In this document: piece by piece, positions 18,945-29,626 of the stretch
Position numbering within the stretch: the first letter of the stretch is position 1
Layout: the number at the start of each line of letters is the position of its first letter
Assembly: GCA_963846885.1 (NCBI GenBank)
Contig: CAWJXS010000024.1
Span: 27,813-91,812 of the forward strand
DNA: 64,000 nucleotides
From: RPQJ01 sp963846885
Lineage (GTDB): Bacteria > Pseudomonadota > Gammaproteobacteria > Steroidobacterales > Steroidobacteraceae
Reading direction: 5' to 3'
Program-made: the position numbers and the translations under genes
Notes under the pieces: generated by a model
Seen by the model: the letters and a program-made list of their open reading frames with translations, nothing else
Told to the model about the DNA's origin: nothing
The model's database searches: none

Positions 18945-20456
18945 CTAGTTGCGCCCGGCAAACTCGCGGAACACTTGTCGAAAATCGATCTGGAACAGCC
19001 TTGCCGCGAGGGCGACGACAATCACCACGAACAGCATGCCCTGCGCAGCGCGATACCCGGTTCCTGCCGAGAATGAGATGGCGTACATGGCGACGAGCAC
19101 GGCTGCGACCAATCCTGCGATTCGACCGAGTACCGCGAGGGGTATACGACAGACAGTCAGGGATGCGCCGAGGAGCACGAGCAAGTCAAACACAACACGA
19201 CCGAATGAAGCCCACGCGGCGCCTTCGACGCCGAACTTGGGCACCAGCAGCCACATAGCCAGAGCAAGTATGAAAAACTCTACGGTGTGCAGCTTTGCCG
19301 TCAAGTCCGCTCGACCGGCGGCCTGAATTACGGCGAAGGGAACCTGGGCAACTCCGTTGATCAGGACTACGCCGGCGAGCAATCCGATTACGATTCGCGA
19401 GGTATCGTCGACCGTCCCGCCCAACCAGACTTCCAGGAGAGGTGCCCCGACGCTGACGGCGCCAAGGCTCACCGGAGCGAGAATGAAGAATATAGCCAGA
19501 AAGCTCGTCGTGATGATGTCCGTCGCTCTCGTGCCGTCATGCCCAGCAGCGCGAATGTATGCAGGAAAGGTCACCGCGGTCACCGCGGATGGCACGATAA
19601 GGATCCTGTACATGATTTCCTGAACCGTCGAGTAGATAGCCGCGGCCGCCGGACCCAGCAGAATCGCGATCGCAAACCGGTCCATGAAGACGATAGCCGG
19701 ACCGATGATCGACGAAACACTTGCCCACCCACCGAATCGCAACAATTGGGTCGCTTCAGATTTGCTTGCAGCCAACTTGACCTGCAGGCCTGTATGCAGC
19801 GCGCGATACGCAGCGAGAAACGCGAATGCTCCCAGCACTCGTGACAGGCAAACACCCATCACGACATAGCGCAAATCAGCCCCCAGGAACGCTCCACCAT
19901 ACGCCAGGACGTACGTTGCAACGCTGGCCGGAACGGTAATCAAGTTAACAAGGTCGAAGCGATTCAAACCCTCGAGACAGCCGCGAAATGCCTGGCCCAT
20001 CAGGATGATCGGTATGCACAGTGCAACCAGGCGCAGTGCGCCCTGCAATTCAGCGCTCAATTCGGGAGTGGCACCCACCGCCGACACGATTTGCCCGGAC
20101 ATCGCAATCAGGAAACCTGCGGTCAGCAGGGAAATGGCCAGCAGCAGCACCAGTGCCGACCCGATGATTACGCTGCGATCGGCCGGGCCTGCCTCGACGC
20201 CCAGTTGCGCAATTCGTCGCGTAACAGCCTTGGCAATTCCAATGTCGAGCAGGCCGAAATACCCGACGGCGACCATAAACAGCATGAGCAGGCCAAAACG
20301 ATCCGCCCCGAGCACGCTCAACAGGGGCGGAATCGTGATGACCGCTGCAATCAACGGAGCCATCTGGCCGACCACGTTGATCGATGCGGAACGTAGGAAC
20401 GCGCCGCGCTCCGAGGTCAGCCCCATCGATTTGGTCGCGGGATCGGCCAGTGACAA
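18945..20456 (-). CDS. wzx: Oligosaccharide flippase (Wzx-type)
   Basis: A 503-residue membrane protein with twelve or more hydrophobic segments and little between them, of the polysaccharide-transporter (MOP) superfamily. The N-terminus (LRSASINVVGQMAPLIAAVITIPPLLSVLGADRFGLLML) is typical of Wzx. Its inferred job is to flip the undecaprenyl-PP-linked repeat unit to the periplasm for the polymerase encoded at 15.4 kb. It lies 17 bases after wzz. Wzx sequences vary widely; the call rests on topology, the N-terminal block and position. Confidence 0.85.
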   Translation of the reverse strand: MSLADPATKSMGLTSERGAFLRSASINVVGQMAPLIAAVITIPPLLSVLGADRFGLLMLFMVAVGYFGLLDIGIAKAVTRRIAQLGVEAGPADRSVIIGSALVLLLAISLLTAGFLIAMSGQIVSAVGATPELSAELQGALRLVALCIPIILMGQAFRGCLEGLNRFDLVNLITVPASVATYVLAYGGAFLGADLRYVVMGVCLSRVLGAFAFLAAYRALHTGLQVKLAASKSEATQLLRFGGWASVSSIIGPAIVFMDRFAIAILLGPAAAAIYSTVQEIMYRILIVPSAVTAVTFPAYIRAAGHDGTRATDIITTSFLAIFFILAPVSLGAVSVGAPLLEVWLGGTVDDTSRIVIGLLAGVVLINGVAQVPFAVIQAAGRADLTAKLHTVEFFILALAMWLLVPKFGVEGAAWASFGRVVFDLLVLLGASLTVCRIPLAVLGRIAGLVAAVLVAMYAISFSAGTGYRAAQGMLFVVIVVALAARLFQIDFRQVFREFAGRN

Positions 20457-20473
20457 ACTGCTCGACTCATCGA

Positions 20474-21364
20474 TCAGTTGCCTTGCCTGTCCTGTTCGCG
20501 GTTTCCGGATCTGCTGCGGCTTCCTATCACCAGGGCTGCGAAGCCCCCCACCAAGAGACCCAGCGCCAGCCCGCCTGCGAGCAGCAGGCCGCGTCTTGGC
20601 CAGACGTATTGGTCGACATCGGCCACCTGGGCGCGATCGATTGCTCGGACTGCAAACTCGGTCCGGGACCTCGCAAGCAAGGCCTTTTTCATCTCAACTT
20701 CCATGAGACGGGAAACCGCCGCCCGCAATTCGACGTGGGTAGCCGCGTCCAACTCTGTCCGCATGTGGCTAAGCATTCGCTCCGACTCGTCGATCGCGCG
20801 CTGTCTCATCGACGCATTAAGGTCTTGTGCCATCCAGTTGGCCCAATCGGCAGCCTCCTGGGGATTACGCCAGCGGACTTCGAGCGTAATCAAGCCGGTT
20901 TTACGGTCCTCCGTAACTCGTCGGATGTTGCGATCAAACGTCTGCCATGCACGGTTCATCGTCGGCCATTTTGACTCGTCCTGGCCCTTCCAACTCTTGG
21001 TGCTGGCGTCCCAGCGGGACGCAAACAGCCGTGGCATCAACCCATGCCGCCGGATGAACTCTCGCCCGAAATCCTGCGAGCGAAGAACCGCTACAGCCTC
21101 CGCTCTCTGATTGCCACCCCCCAGCGACACCCCGGCGAGCGAGGCAAGACCGCCGAACTGACCCATCAACGCCGACAAGCTCCCACCCCCGTCGTCACTG
21201 ACTGGTAGCAGAACGGTAGTGGCCTGGTAGGTCGGCTTCGTCAGGAACGCCATCAGCGCAGCCGGCGTCATGCACAGCACCACAATCGCAAGTATGAGTC
21301 GCCAGCGCCGCCTGAAAACTGCGATTGCGTCAGTTAGTGATAAGCCGTCAGATTCCGAGGACAT
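20474..21364 (-). CDS. wzz: Wzz-family chain length determinant
   Basis: A 296-residue protein with two membrane segments, at about residues 23-44 and 262-284, enclosing a periplasmic region with coiled-coil tendency, the Wzz/PCP-1 arrangement. The N-terminal LTDAIAVFRRRWRLIL and the proline-rich approach to the first segment fit PF02706. No cytoplasmic kinase domain is attached. It would set the chain length made by Wzy in the inner membrane. It is 33 bases after the methyltransferase start region of the next gene and in the same operon. Confidence 0.88.
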   Translation of the reverse strand: MSSESDGLSLTDAIAVFRRRWRLILAIVVLCMTPAALMAFLTKPTYQATTVLLPVSDDGGGSLSALMGQFGGLASLAGVSLGGGNQRAEAVAVLRSQDFGREFIRRHGLMPRLFASRWDASTKSWKGQDESKWPTMNRAWQTFDRNIRRVTEDRKTGLITLEVRWRNPQEAADWANWMAQDLNASMRQRAIDESERMLSHMRTELDAATHVELRAAVSRLMEVEMKKALLARSRTEFAVRAIDRAQVADVDQYVWPRRGLLLAGGLALGLLVGGFAALVIGSRSRSGNREQDRQGN

Positions 21365-21396
21365 TGGAGTCGCTTTCTAATTGAGACATGAGTTCC

Positions 21397-22074
21397 TCAG
21401 CGCATTGCCGATTGACTGCGCGGCCTGCCCTTGATCAGGAATTGCAGGGCGAGGAAGTCGCGAAACAGCCCGAGGGTGACAGCATTCAAGAAAGCAGCAC
21501 GGCGCATATGAATCGGTCTCACGTCCAAGACGTCAAAGGATTCTTTGACGAGTTCGACCGCGCTGTCACGCGTAAAGAAGCGCAAGTGCGTTCGGTCCAG
21601 GATCCCGCTATCCGTATACTCCCAGCGCCCCCGAGCCACGAGGTTCCAGAGAACTGGACCGTACCTGACGTTTGGGATGCTTGCGATCAGAACACCCTCT
21701 GGCGCCACCAGGCTCTTGATTTTCGTGATGGCGGACCACGGGTCCTTGAAGTGCTCGAGGACATCCATCGCCAGGACCACCTTGAAGCGACCCAACTGGC
21801 GCAGGTCATCATCGCTCATAGACTCGAAGTCGCAGGTGCGCACGTCGATACCCGCTCGTCGACCCTCCGCAGCCGCGACTTCGCTGATCTCAAGCCCAAG
21901 ATAACGGACTTCCGGCCAGCAGCCACGCATCCAGGTCATCGTCTGCGCGGCCCCGCACCCAATCTCAATGACCGAATCAAAGGCGGCGGGCAGCATCGGC
22001 TCAATCTCACGGCGACAATTGTGAAAGTAGCCTTCCATCAAATTGGGCCCAGCTTTCAATCCTGCGACAGCCAT
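21397..22074 (-). CDS. SAM-dependent methyltransferase (class I)
   Basis: A 225-residue enzyme with motif I SVIEIGCGAAQTMTWM, YLGLEISEVAAAEGRRAG, VLAMDVLEHFKDPW and VLIASIPNVRYGPVLWNL, a Methyltransf_23-type pattern. The C-terminus has DRTHLRFFTRDSAVEL, common in methyltransferases of polysaccharide clusters. The substrate is unknown. The start ATG at 22074 overlaps the stop of the export protein gene (TGATG), so it is translationally coupled; the frame continues upstream only because of a frame break there. Confidence 0.85.
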   Translation of the reverse strand: MAVAGLKAGPNLMEGYFHNCRREIEPMLPAAFDSVIEIGCGAAQTMTWMRGCWPEVRYLGLEISEVAAAEGRRAGIDVRTCDFESMSDDDLRQLGRFKVVLAMDVLEHFKDPWSAITKIKSLVAPEGVLIASIPNVRYGPVLWNLVARGRWEYTDSGILDRTHLRFFTRDSAVELVKESFDVLDVRPIHMRRAAFLNAVTLGLFRDFLALQFLIKGRPRSQSAMR

Positions 22075-24905
22075 CAGAACGAATTCACAGCCGCCACCGA
22101 GATGGCGATGTTGTAGAGGATCGTCGTCACCGCCGTCCACAATGGCAGCGGCCTCATGCGTTCGGCATCGATGGGCACGACGATCGTGTCGCCCGGCCGC
22201 ATCTGGCTTTCCGACCCGAACCAGCGGCTGCCCCCGCCGGCATCGACGCTGCCGTTGGCCCGCACGACGTAGATGCGCTTGTCGTCCGCCCGCCGGGTGA
22301 GGCCACCGCTCATCGCCAGATAGTCGTCGCGCGTCAGCGACGGAATGAAGAGATGGGACGTGGAGTTCTGCACTTCGCCCATGACCGTGACTTCCTGCGG
22401 CATCTTGGGGATGCGCAACCGGTCGCCGTCCCGCAGAACGATATCGCCGACGGCATTGGATCTGCGCGGCAAGCGCCTTGTCCAGGTCGATGACCAGTCG
22501 CCCCACGGGCTCGGCTGCCTGCAGGTCCGCAAGCAGGGATTGCCCGATGCTGAGCGTCTCGGAGGCCTGCGAAGCCATGGCGCCGCCCGCCTGCGCCGCC
22601 TGCAGCGCCAGCGAACTGAGATCCTGTCGCATGCGGTCAGTCAGCACCCGCAGCTGCTGGCGCTCGCGCTCCTTCAGGTATTCGCGCGTGAACAAGCTGC
22701 CCTGCGGATAGGCCATCGCGGTCAGGCCACCTGCCCGCTCGATGAGCGAGCGCATCGTTTCGCCCCGCTGGATCGGGATATTCCCCGGGGAACTTCACCT
22801 CGCCCTCGATCCTGACGACCTCCTGCTCGGTCCATTCCGACGACGCGCTTGATCACGAGCAGATCGAATGGAGCCAGCAGAATGTCGGCGGCGGCGTCGC
22901 CGGCCAGGGCGCGAGCCAGGTCGACCTTGATCACGTCGGTGCGGCGCGTCTGCCCGTCACGTACTTCGTAGCGCGCGAGTTCCGCCTCGCGCTCGAAAGC
23001 CTGTTCGTCGAGCCCGCCGCCGGCGCGGATCAGGTCGCTGACGGTCATTCCCGGTTCCAGCGGAAACTCGCCCTCGGCACGCACGCTACCCGCAACGCGG
23101 ACGACCTGCGAAGGCTGCTCGCTGTTCGATTGGAGCTTGAGTTCCTGCAGCACGGGATCCAGGTACTGGGAACGACCGGACTCAGAATCGAACACGAAGA
23201 TCTGATCGCGCGGCTCGAGCAGCGGATTCGCGTCGGTCGCGCGATTGCGCCAGGCCTCTTCGAGATTGGCAGAAGTGACTGAAATGCGCTGGGTACCCGG
23301 CTGTTCACGCCGGATCATGACGTAGCGCGCGTCTGCATTCGGCTTGAGGTCGTCGACCGAAGGCAAGCACGTCCGTAAGGCGCATGCCCCGACGGAACTC
23401 GAACGAACTGGGGCGCTGCACATGCCCTCGCAGGTGCACCGAATTCGCCATCGTGGCCCGCACCGCAGGAATCCGCATCAAATCGCCACTGCGCAATCCC
23501 GTGCCGCGTGCCGAGGCCGACGACAGGTTGACATTGAGGACGACGCGCTCGCGGTTCTCGTCGATGCGCTCGATCGTGGCAAGCTTCGGATCGGCGTCCG
23601 GCAACAGACCGCCCCCGAGGTAGAGCAGATCGGACGCCTTGCTTTCGCCGCGCAATTCGTAGATCGCCGGGCGCCGGATCGCGCCCGCCACACCGGCCGT
23701 GTCGCCCACGGGCGGGATGAAGATCACGTCGCCAGGCAGCAGCCGCACGTCGTTGGATGTATCGCCGTTCAGCAGCAGGTCGTACAGGTCGAGCCTGCGT
23801 GACCAGGGTGCCGCCCCGCTTCAGCTGGATATTGCGCAGCGAACCGATCTTCTTGACGCCGCCGCTCGCGAACAGCGCATTGGTGATCGTCGCCAGTCCA
23901 CTGACGGTGTAGGAACCGGGTCGCTCGGCTTCTCCCAGCACGAAAATGCGAATGGAGCGCAGGTCGCTCATCGACACGACGGCCTGCGTTCCGATCATCT
24001 GCTCGCTGACGCGCGCTTCGATGCGTGCCTTTGCGGCATCGAACTTGAGGCCGGCGACGGCGATGGGACCGAGTTCCGGGAACATGATGCGCCCGTCGCG
24101 ATTGACCACCAGCGACTGGCGACTCTTGGTATTGCCGATCAACTGCACTTCGAAGCGGTCGCCCGGGCCGACGACGTATTCGGATGGCAGCGGGATATCG
24201 CTGACCGGAGCAAACGTAGAAGGAACGCCGGCAAACAGGTCGTAGCCGAACGGCTTGAGCGCATCGACATCCATCTTCTCGAGCGGCAGCAGCTGCAGCT
24301 TCGTCTCGAAGGCAGCAAGCGCCGGGTCCAGGTTCAGGCGTTCGCTCGCCTGGCTTTCGGTGAGACCCTGCCAAGGGGATGGGCGCCACGCCGGGCAACC
24401 GCAACACTCCGCTCAAGTCGAGCTTGTAGGGATTGCCGCGCAGCACGCGATCCAGGACGGCCTGGAGTCGCTTGGTATCTTCCGCGCTGCGTTGCATTCC
24501 AGCTGCGGCGCCATCGTCGACGGGCGTCTACAGGACGCAACTTGGCCTCGATCAGTACCGTGTCGCTCGCGCGGATCCGCGGTTCGCGCGGCAGCGTCGT
24601 CGTTGACCCGGGCCACGCGCCGTCGACCTCACGCTCGTCCAGTTGCGTCAGTGCCGTCGTCGGACGTGGATCTCGGCTTCACCGTCTCGGGAGAAGCGAG
24701 GTCGCGATCTCTGCGACGCCGAACCCGCCTGGCCGGAACCACCCATCTGCTCCATGATGGCCTGCTGCTGCTCGGGCGTCAGGTTGCGAAAGGCTTCCAT
24801 CTGCGCGGCCGTCGGGGTCTGGCCCAGGGTCACGCCACCCGCAAGTGCCAAAATCGCCGCCAACGCCCCCCTGCCCAGCAGGCGCGTCCAGTTCAATCTA
24901 GCCAT
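22074..24905 (-). CDS. Large SLBB-domain polysaccharide export protein, Wza-like (frameshifted)
   Basis: An outer-membrane polysaccharide export protein of about 940 residues in several frames. It begins MARLNWTRLLGRG with a signal peptide (to about residue 28, VTLGQ), then a Q-rich TPEQQQAIMEQMG stretch. The Poly_export block is PLPSEYVVGPGDRFEVQLIG with VNRDGRIMFPELGPIAVAG; several SLBB repeats follow (VLGEAERPGSYTVSG, RIPAVRATMANSVHLRGHV, VRVAGSVRAEGEFPLEPGM, VTVMGEVQNSTSHLF), and a C-terminal hydrophobic helix ends ISVAAVNSF. Breaks lie near 24670, 24520, 24375, 23800, 23370, 22835 and 22460. The long multi-SLBB form differs from the 380-residue E. coli Wza. Confidence 0.85.
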
Positions 24906-24974
24906 TCGATCATGCCCCGTCGCATGGAATGCGGGTGTCAATCCGGAATGTTAACCCAAGCGTCTCAGTGCGGC

Positions 24975-26545
24975 TCATCGCAGTGCGTAATGCCAGCTCA
25001 CGTAGGCGCGCGGCAGCACGGCCTCGTCGTCGCGCCATTTGCGATCCTGGCTATCGACGCCGACTCCTCCCTCGACCCAGCCTGCACGCAAGCCGTAGCG
25101 GTAACTCACGTCGAGGCTGATCCAGTCCTCGGCGCCCGCTGCAACCGAATGCAATGTGTCCGGCTCGGTCAACGCCTCGTTGACCTTCGTATAGCGCGCG
25201 ACGACGGTCAGTGTGTTTGCCACGCTATCCAGGCGAATGAACCGGGCCGAATACATGGTGCCGTCGCCATCCATCGAATGGCCGATCACCTGGTCGTAGT
25301 AGCGATAGCCGTCCGTGAAAATGCCGTTGTTGTACGCGCAGTCCCAGAGCTTCTGGCCGTTCTCGGTGCCGCCGCAGCGCGTGTTGGCGTACTCGACTCC
25401 AGCCCGCCAGGAACTGCCGTCATCTGCCCGATCGCCCCAGGTCTCGATGCCCGCCACATCCATGCTGCGGTAAGGCCGCGGGATCTTGTTGTCGATCGAT
25501 TCGCCCGTGTGCTGGTTGTACAGCGCGTAGTTCCAGTCACCGATGGGCGAGGCCCAGCGAACGTCCCAACTCGCCAGCTGGTTGCCCGGCTCGTCCTCCG
25601 GCATCGACGTTCTCGCCGGCGTTGTCGTTGCCGGTAAACATGTTCCAGAAGTCGTCCGAGCGTGCACGAGCGGCCTTCTCCGCACAGTTGTGCCGTGCGC
25701 TCCAGGCTGATCTCCAGGCCATCGAGCGGCCGCGCCGAGACTCGCATGCCCCAGAACATGGGATGTGCGTAGTCGTCACGCGAGCCTTCCATCCGGCCGA
25801 AGAACGTCGAGAGTCGCCACGGCCCGATCCAGCTCAGCCACTTCGACTCGAAGGGGTTCGACACGGCTCGGTCGAGTGAAAAGGTGGGCACCGGGCGGGC
25901 ATTGTTCGACAGGATCAGGCTGCCCTCCCAGCCCGAGCCCCACCAGCGCTCCTGCTGCCCCAGCGTGAAGATCCAGTTGCCGAATTTGCCTGCGACGTAC
26001 GAGCCGTCCATGCGCGCGGGTCGATCGTCGTCCGGATCGACCGCACCCGTCACCTCGATGCGGCCACCAAATCGCTCGCCGACGAAGCTGGCGGCGTAGA
26101 GGCTGAGCTCGCCTTCTTCGCGCGGCGTGTCGGCGAAGGTGCGCAGCTGCGTGGGCGGGCAGCGGCGCCGACTTCAAGACCAAGCGTCGCATTACCTTCG
26201 CGTGCAAGCGAGCGTAAACGTGCCATCGCGGCAGACTGCGCAGCGGAGAGGCCCTCACCCCTGCCCTCTCCCGCTGAGGCGGGAGAGGAGTCGAGCGGAG
26301 CCGGAGCAGGCGGGATCTTGGCGAGTGCGTTCGCGAGGTCAGAGGCGGCGATCGGCCACGCCGACATTGGCAGGTCGATCACGCCGGAATCGACCAGCAA
26401 CTGCACGTCGTGCCGAACCTGCACGTTGCCCGGCGCGATCCACGGCTCGCCCGCGATCGCTGCCGACTCAGATCGTAAAAAAGCCAAGCAAAGCGACGAG
26501 CGGCCAGGCTGCAGGGCGGCCGATCCATGGCGGGTTAAGGTGCAT
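24975..26545 (-). CDS. wzi: Capsule assembly Wzi-family outer-membrane protein (frameshifted, with repeat insertion)
   Basis: An outer-membrane beta-barrel of about 520 residues. The start ATG at 26545 gives a signal peptide (MHLNPPWIGRPAAWPLVALLG) that runs into a T6 tract, where the frame shifts to ESAAIAGEPWIAPGNVQVRHDVQLLVDSGVI. Barrel blocks include GSYVAGKFGNWIFTLGQQERWWG, WIGPWRLSTFFGRMEG, HPMFWGMRVSARPLDGLEI, YNQHTGESIDNK and VSWHYALR at the end, all Wzi-like. Breaks occur near 26490, 26160, 25680 and 25610. A palindromic repeat at 26252-26290 is translated in frame (SSPASAGEGRGEGLSA). Wzi helps anchor capsule at the cell surface, fitting the adjacent export gene. Confidence 0.85.
26252..26290 (+). 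repeat. Palindromic repeat inside wzi (in frame)
   Basis: CCCTCACCC at 26252-26260 is followed by CCTCTCCCGC (26265-26274), a 4-base loop TGAG, and GCGGGAGAGG (26279-26288). It is the same family as at 3644-3701 but lacks the outer right arm. It lies in the N-terminal periplasmic part of wzi and introduces no stop. Confidence 0.85.
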
Positions 26546-26566
26546 CACGCCAGTTTACTGGGCCGG

Positions 26567-28213
26567 TCAGTCCGCACGCCAGTTTTGCACCTGCGCCAGC
26601 AGGCTTTGCACGTGAGCCGGGCCCTCCGGCCAGTGCCCCGTGCGGACCGGCTCGCTCATGGAAGTGGCGAGTTTCTTGCCCAGCTCGACCCCCCACTGGT
26701 CGAAGGGGTTGACGTCCCAGATCACGGATTGCACGAACACCTTGTGCTCGTACCACGCGATGAGCTTGCCGACCGCCCGGGGCCCGAGCCGCGGGACCAG
26801 GATCAGGCTGCTCGGGCGATTGCCCGCATGCACCTTGTGGGGCACCAGACGCCCGATCTCCTGTGCCGCCGTCCCCTTGGCCTGCAGGTCGGTCCGCACC
26901 TGGTCTGGCGTCTGCCCGAAGGCGAACGCTTCAGCCTGCGCGATGCAGTTGGCCAGCGCCAGGTCCTGGTTCTTGAGGAACCGACTCGAGCCATTCACGG
27001 GCGCGATGAAATCGATTGCAACCTGGGCGGTGCCCTGATGCAGCAACTGGAAGAACGAGTGCTGCGCGTTGTTGCCCGGCTCGCCCCAGACCACGTTGCC
27101 GGTCCTGTAATCGACCGGCACGCCGGCGCGCGTGACGCTCTTGCCGTTCGACTCCATCTCGAGCTGCTGCAGGTACGCCGGGAACCGGTGCAGGCGCCGG
27201 TCGTACGGCAGCACCGCAAGCGAATCGAGCCCGAGGAAGTTGTTGTTCCAGACGCCGAGCAGGCCCATCAGCACGGGCAGGTTGCGCGCGAGCGGCTCCG
27301 TCCGGAAGTGCTCGTCCATCTCGTGCCCACCTGCGAGCACGAGTTCGAACTGGTCCATGCCCAGCGAGAGCGCGATCGACAGCCCGACCGTCGACCACAG
27401 CGAGTAGCGGCCGCCGACCCAGTCCCACATCGTGAAGCGCGATTCCGGCGCGATGCCGAAAGCATCCATCGCCGCGTGATTGGTCGACACCGCAACGAAG
27501 TGATGCGCGATGCCCTTCTCGCCCAGCTCGCCGATCAGCCATTCGCGCGCGGCGTTCGCGTTGGTGAGCGTCTCCTGCGTCGTGAACGTCTTGGAGCAGA
27601 TGACGAAGAGCGTGGTCGCAGGATTGATCTGCTCGAGCGTATCCGCGAGCTCGACGCCATCGACGTTCGAGACGCAGTGCAGGCGGATGCCGCGGTTGCG
27701 AAACCGCGCGAGCGCCTCGGTCGCCATGACGATGCCGAGATCCGACCCGCCGATGCCGATGTTGACCACATCGGTGAAACGGGCGCCGGTGAAGCCCAGG
27801 ATGCGCCCCTGGTGCACGCCGGTGACGAATTCGCGCATCTTGTCGAGTTGGGCGCGCACCTCCGGCATCACGTCGCGACCGTCTGCGTGCATCGGTCGAT
27901 CCGAGCGATTGCGCAGCGCCATGTGCATGGCGGCGCGGCCTTCGGTGTTGTTGACCGGCTCTCCCGCAAAGAGCGCCGCGATGCGCGCCGGCAAATCGCA
28001 AGCCTCAGCGAGCGCTGTCAGCAGGCTCAGCGTTTCAGGCGTGACGCGCTGGCGCGAGAAGTCGTAGAGCAGGTCGAGCGCCTGCAGGCTGGTGGCGCCG
28101 AAGCGGCCCGGGCCGCCGGTCGCGAACAGGTCACGGAGGTGCCGGCGCGACAGCTCGGCGGCGTGCGCTTCGAGGGCCTGCCATTGCGGCAGGCGGGTGC
28201 GGGATGTGGTCAT
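26567..28213 (-). CDS. pgi: Glucose-6-phosphate isomerase
   Basis: A 548-residue, unbroken Pgi that interconverts glucose-6-P and fructose-6-P, linking glycolysis to the sugar-nucleotide pathways here. Seen are NIGIGGSDLGIVMATEAL, VISCSKTFTTQET-like ICSKTFTTQETLTNA, WDWVGGRYSLWSTVGLSIAL with the catalytic Glu region, GEPGNNAQHSFFQLLHQGT, and the C-terminal INPFDQWGVELGKKLA-like block (DVNPFDQWGVELGKK). It heads the minus-strand run toward wzi and the export genes. About 400 bases without a clear gene separate it from the epimerase gene. Confidence 0.96.
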   Translation of the reverse strand: MTTSRTRLPQWQALEAHAAELSRRHLRDLFATGGPGRFGATSLQALDLLYDFSRQRVTPETLSLLTALAEACDLPARIAALFAGEPVNNTEGRAAMHMALRNRSDRPMHADGRDVMPEVRAQLDKMREFVTGVHQGRILGFTGARFTDVVNIGIGGSDLGIVMATEALARFRNRGIRLHCVSNVDGVELADTLEQINPATTLFVICSKTFTTQETLTNANAAREWLIGELGEKGIAHHFVAVSTNHAAMDAFGIAPESRFTMWDWVGGRYSLWSTVGLSIALSLGMDQFELVLAGGHEMDEHFRTEPLARNLPVLMGLLGVWNNNFLGLDSLAVLPYDRRLHRFPAYLQQLEMESNGKSVTRAGVPVDYRTGNVVWGEPGNNAQHSFFQLLHQGTAQVAIDFIAPVNGSSRFLKNQDLALANCIAQAEAFAFGQTPDQVRTDLQAKGTAAQEIGRLVPHKVHAGNRPSSLILVPRLGPRAVGKLIAWYEHKVFVQSVIWDVNPFDQWGVELGKKLATSMSEPVRTGHWPEGPAHVQSLLAQVQNWRAD

Positions 28214-28258
28214 GCCCGCAGTTTAAAGCACCGGCGTCGCCCCCTGCTCGTGCACGTC

Positions 28259-28363
28259 CGGTTGCAGGCGATCGCTCCAGGGACCTGCCCGGAGCATGAG
28301 CACAGAGAGCGCCGAGGCGACGGCTCGGTTGCAGGCGATCGATCCGGGACCTGCCAACCGAGC
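28259..28363. repeat. Pair of direct repeats that can form hairpins
   Basis: In the 409-bp gap between the epimerase and pgi genes, GGTTGCAGGCGATCG occurs at about 28260 and again at 28327, 67 bases apart, each followed by TCC..GGGACCTGCC. The second copy forms a near-perfect hairpin: GCTCGGTTGCAGG (28323-28335) with CCTGCCAACCGAGC (28350-28363). The first copy has a weaker one with TCCGG/CCGGA ends. A 103-codon minus-strand frame covers the area but resembles no family I know. The rest of the gap shows no gene. Confidence 0.55.
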
Positions 28364-28575
28364 GTTGTGAAAGGCAGACACGCGCTCGCGATCCGTAGTC
28401 CATCTGCGACCAGAAAACGTAAGCGCGCGATTCGACACGATGCGTCGGTCGCGCGCTCGAGCCGACCGCGCCAGCATGTCGGGCCGACTGTCGACCCGGT
28501 CGGACGCGTAGGCAGCGGATTGGACGCCGGTCATCCAGCTTGCGGCGACCTTCGCGCGGGAAGGTGAACGCCGAG

Positions 28576-28619
28576 ACCCTCACCCGCCTGCGGCGACCTC
28601 TCCCGCAGGCGGGAGAGGT
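28576..28619 (+). repeat. Palindromic repeat downstream of the epimerase gene
   Basis: CCCTCACCC (28577-28585), a GC-rich spacer, CCTCTCCCGC (28597-28606) and GCGGGAGAGG (28609-28618). It ends 4 bases from the epimerase stop codon at 28623. Same orientation and same motif order as the other copies in the window. Confidence 0.8.
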
Positions 28620-28622
28620 GAT

Positions 28623-29626
28623 TCAGGCGTAGTACTCGAGGTACCAGTCCACGAAGTTACGAATGCCCACCGACACCGGCGTCGCCGGCGTGTAACCGAC
28701 GTCCCGCGTGAGATCGTCGATGTTGGCCCAGGTATCGGGCACGTCGCCGGCCTGCAACGGCAGCAGGTTCATCTCGGCCTTCTTGCCCAGGCATTCCTCG
28801 AGCGTGCGGATGTAGGTCATCAGCTCGACCGGCTGGTTGTTGCCGATGTTGTACAGGCGATACGGAGCTTTGCTGGACGCCGGATCCGGCGCGTCGCTGT
28901 TCCAGTCCGGGTTCCCCGTCGCGGGCCGATCGCACGCGCGCACGACACCCTGCGCGATGTCCTCGACATACGTGAAATCGCGCCGGTGGTGGCCGTAGTT
29001 GAAAACGTCGATCGGCTTGCCCGCGAGGATGTTCTTCGTGAACAGGAACAGCGCCATGTCGGGCCGGCCCCACGGGCCATACACCGTGAAGAAGCGCAGC
29101 CCCGTCACCGGCAGCCCGTAGAGGTGTGCATACGTATGCGCCATCAGCTCGTTGGCTTTCTTGGTCGCGGCGTAGAACGACAGCGGATGGTCGACGTTCT
29201 GGTGGACTGAAAACGGCATCTTGGTGTTGGCGCCGTAGACCGAACTCGTCGACGCATACACGAGGTGCCCCACCCCGTTGTGGCGGCAGCCTTCGAGCAC
29301 GTTGGCGGTGCCGACGACGTTGCTGTCCACGTACGCCAGCGGATTCTCGATCGAATAGCGGACGCCCGCCTGCGCCGCCAGGTGGATCACTCGCTCGAAC
29401 TTCTCGGTCGCAAACAGCTGCTGCATGCCTTCGCGATCCGCGAGATCGAGCTTGACGAAGCGGAAGCCTGGCTTCGTCTTGAGCCTCTCGAGGCGCGCCA
29501 GTTTCAGATTAACGTCGTAGTAGTCGTTCAGGTTGTCGAGACCGACGACCTCGTCGCCACGATCGAGCAGGATCCGCGAAGCGTGCGAGCCGATGAAGCC
29601 AGCAGCGCCGGTGACGAGAATCTTCA

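Noticed and set aside
28223..28534. A 103-codon minus-strand frame between pgi and the epimerase gene
   Set aside because: No family resemblance or ribosome binding site; most of it is made of the direct repeats, so I did not call a gene.
26318..28567. A 749-codon plus-strand open frame opposite pgi
   Set aside because: It covers pgi in antisense, with the same shadow-like composition and no recognisable motif.
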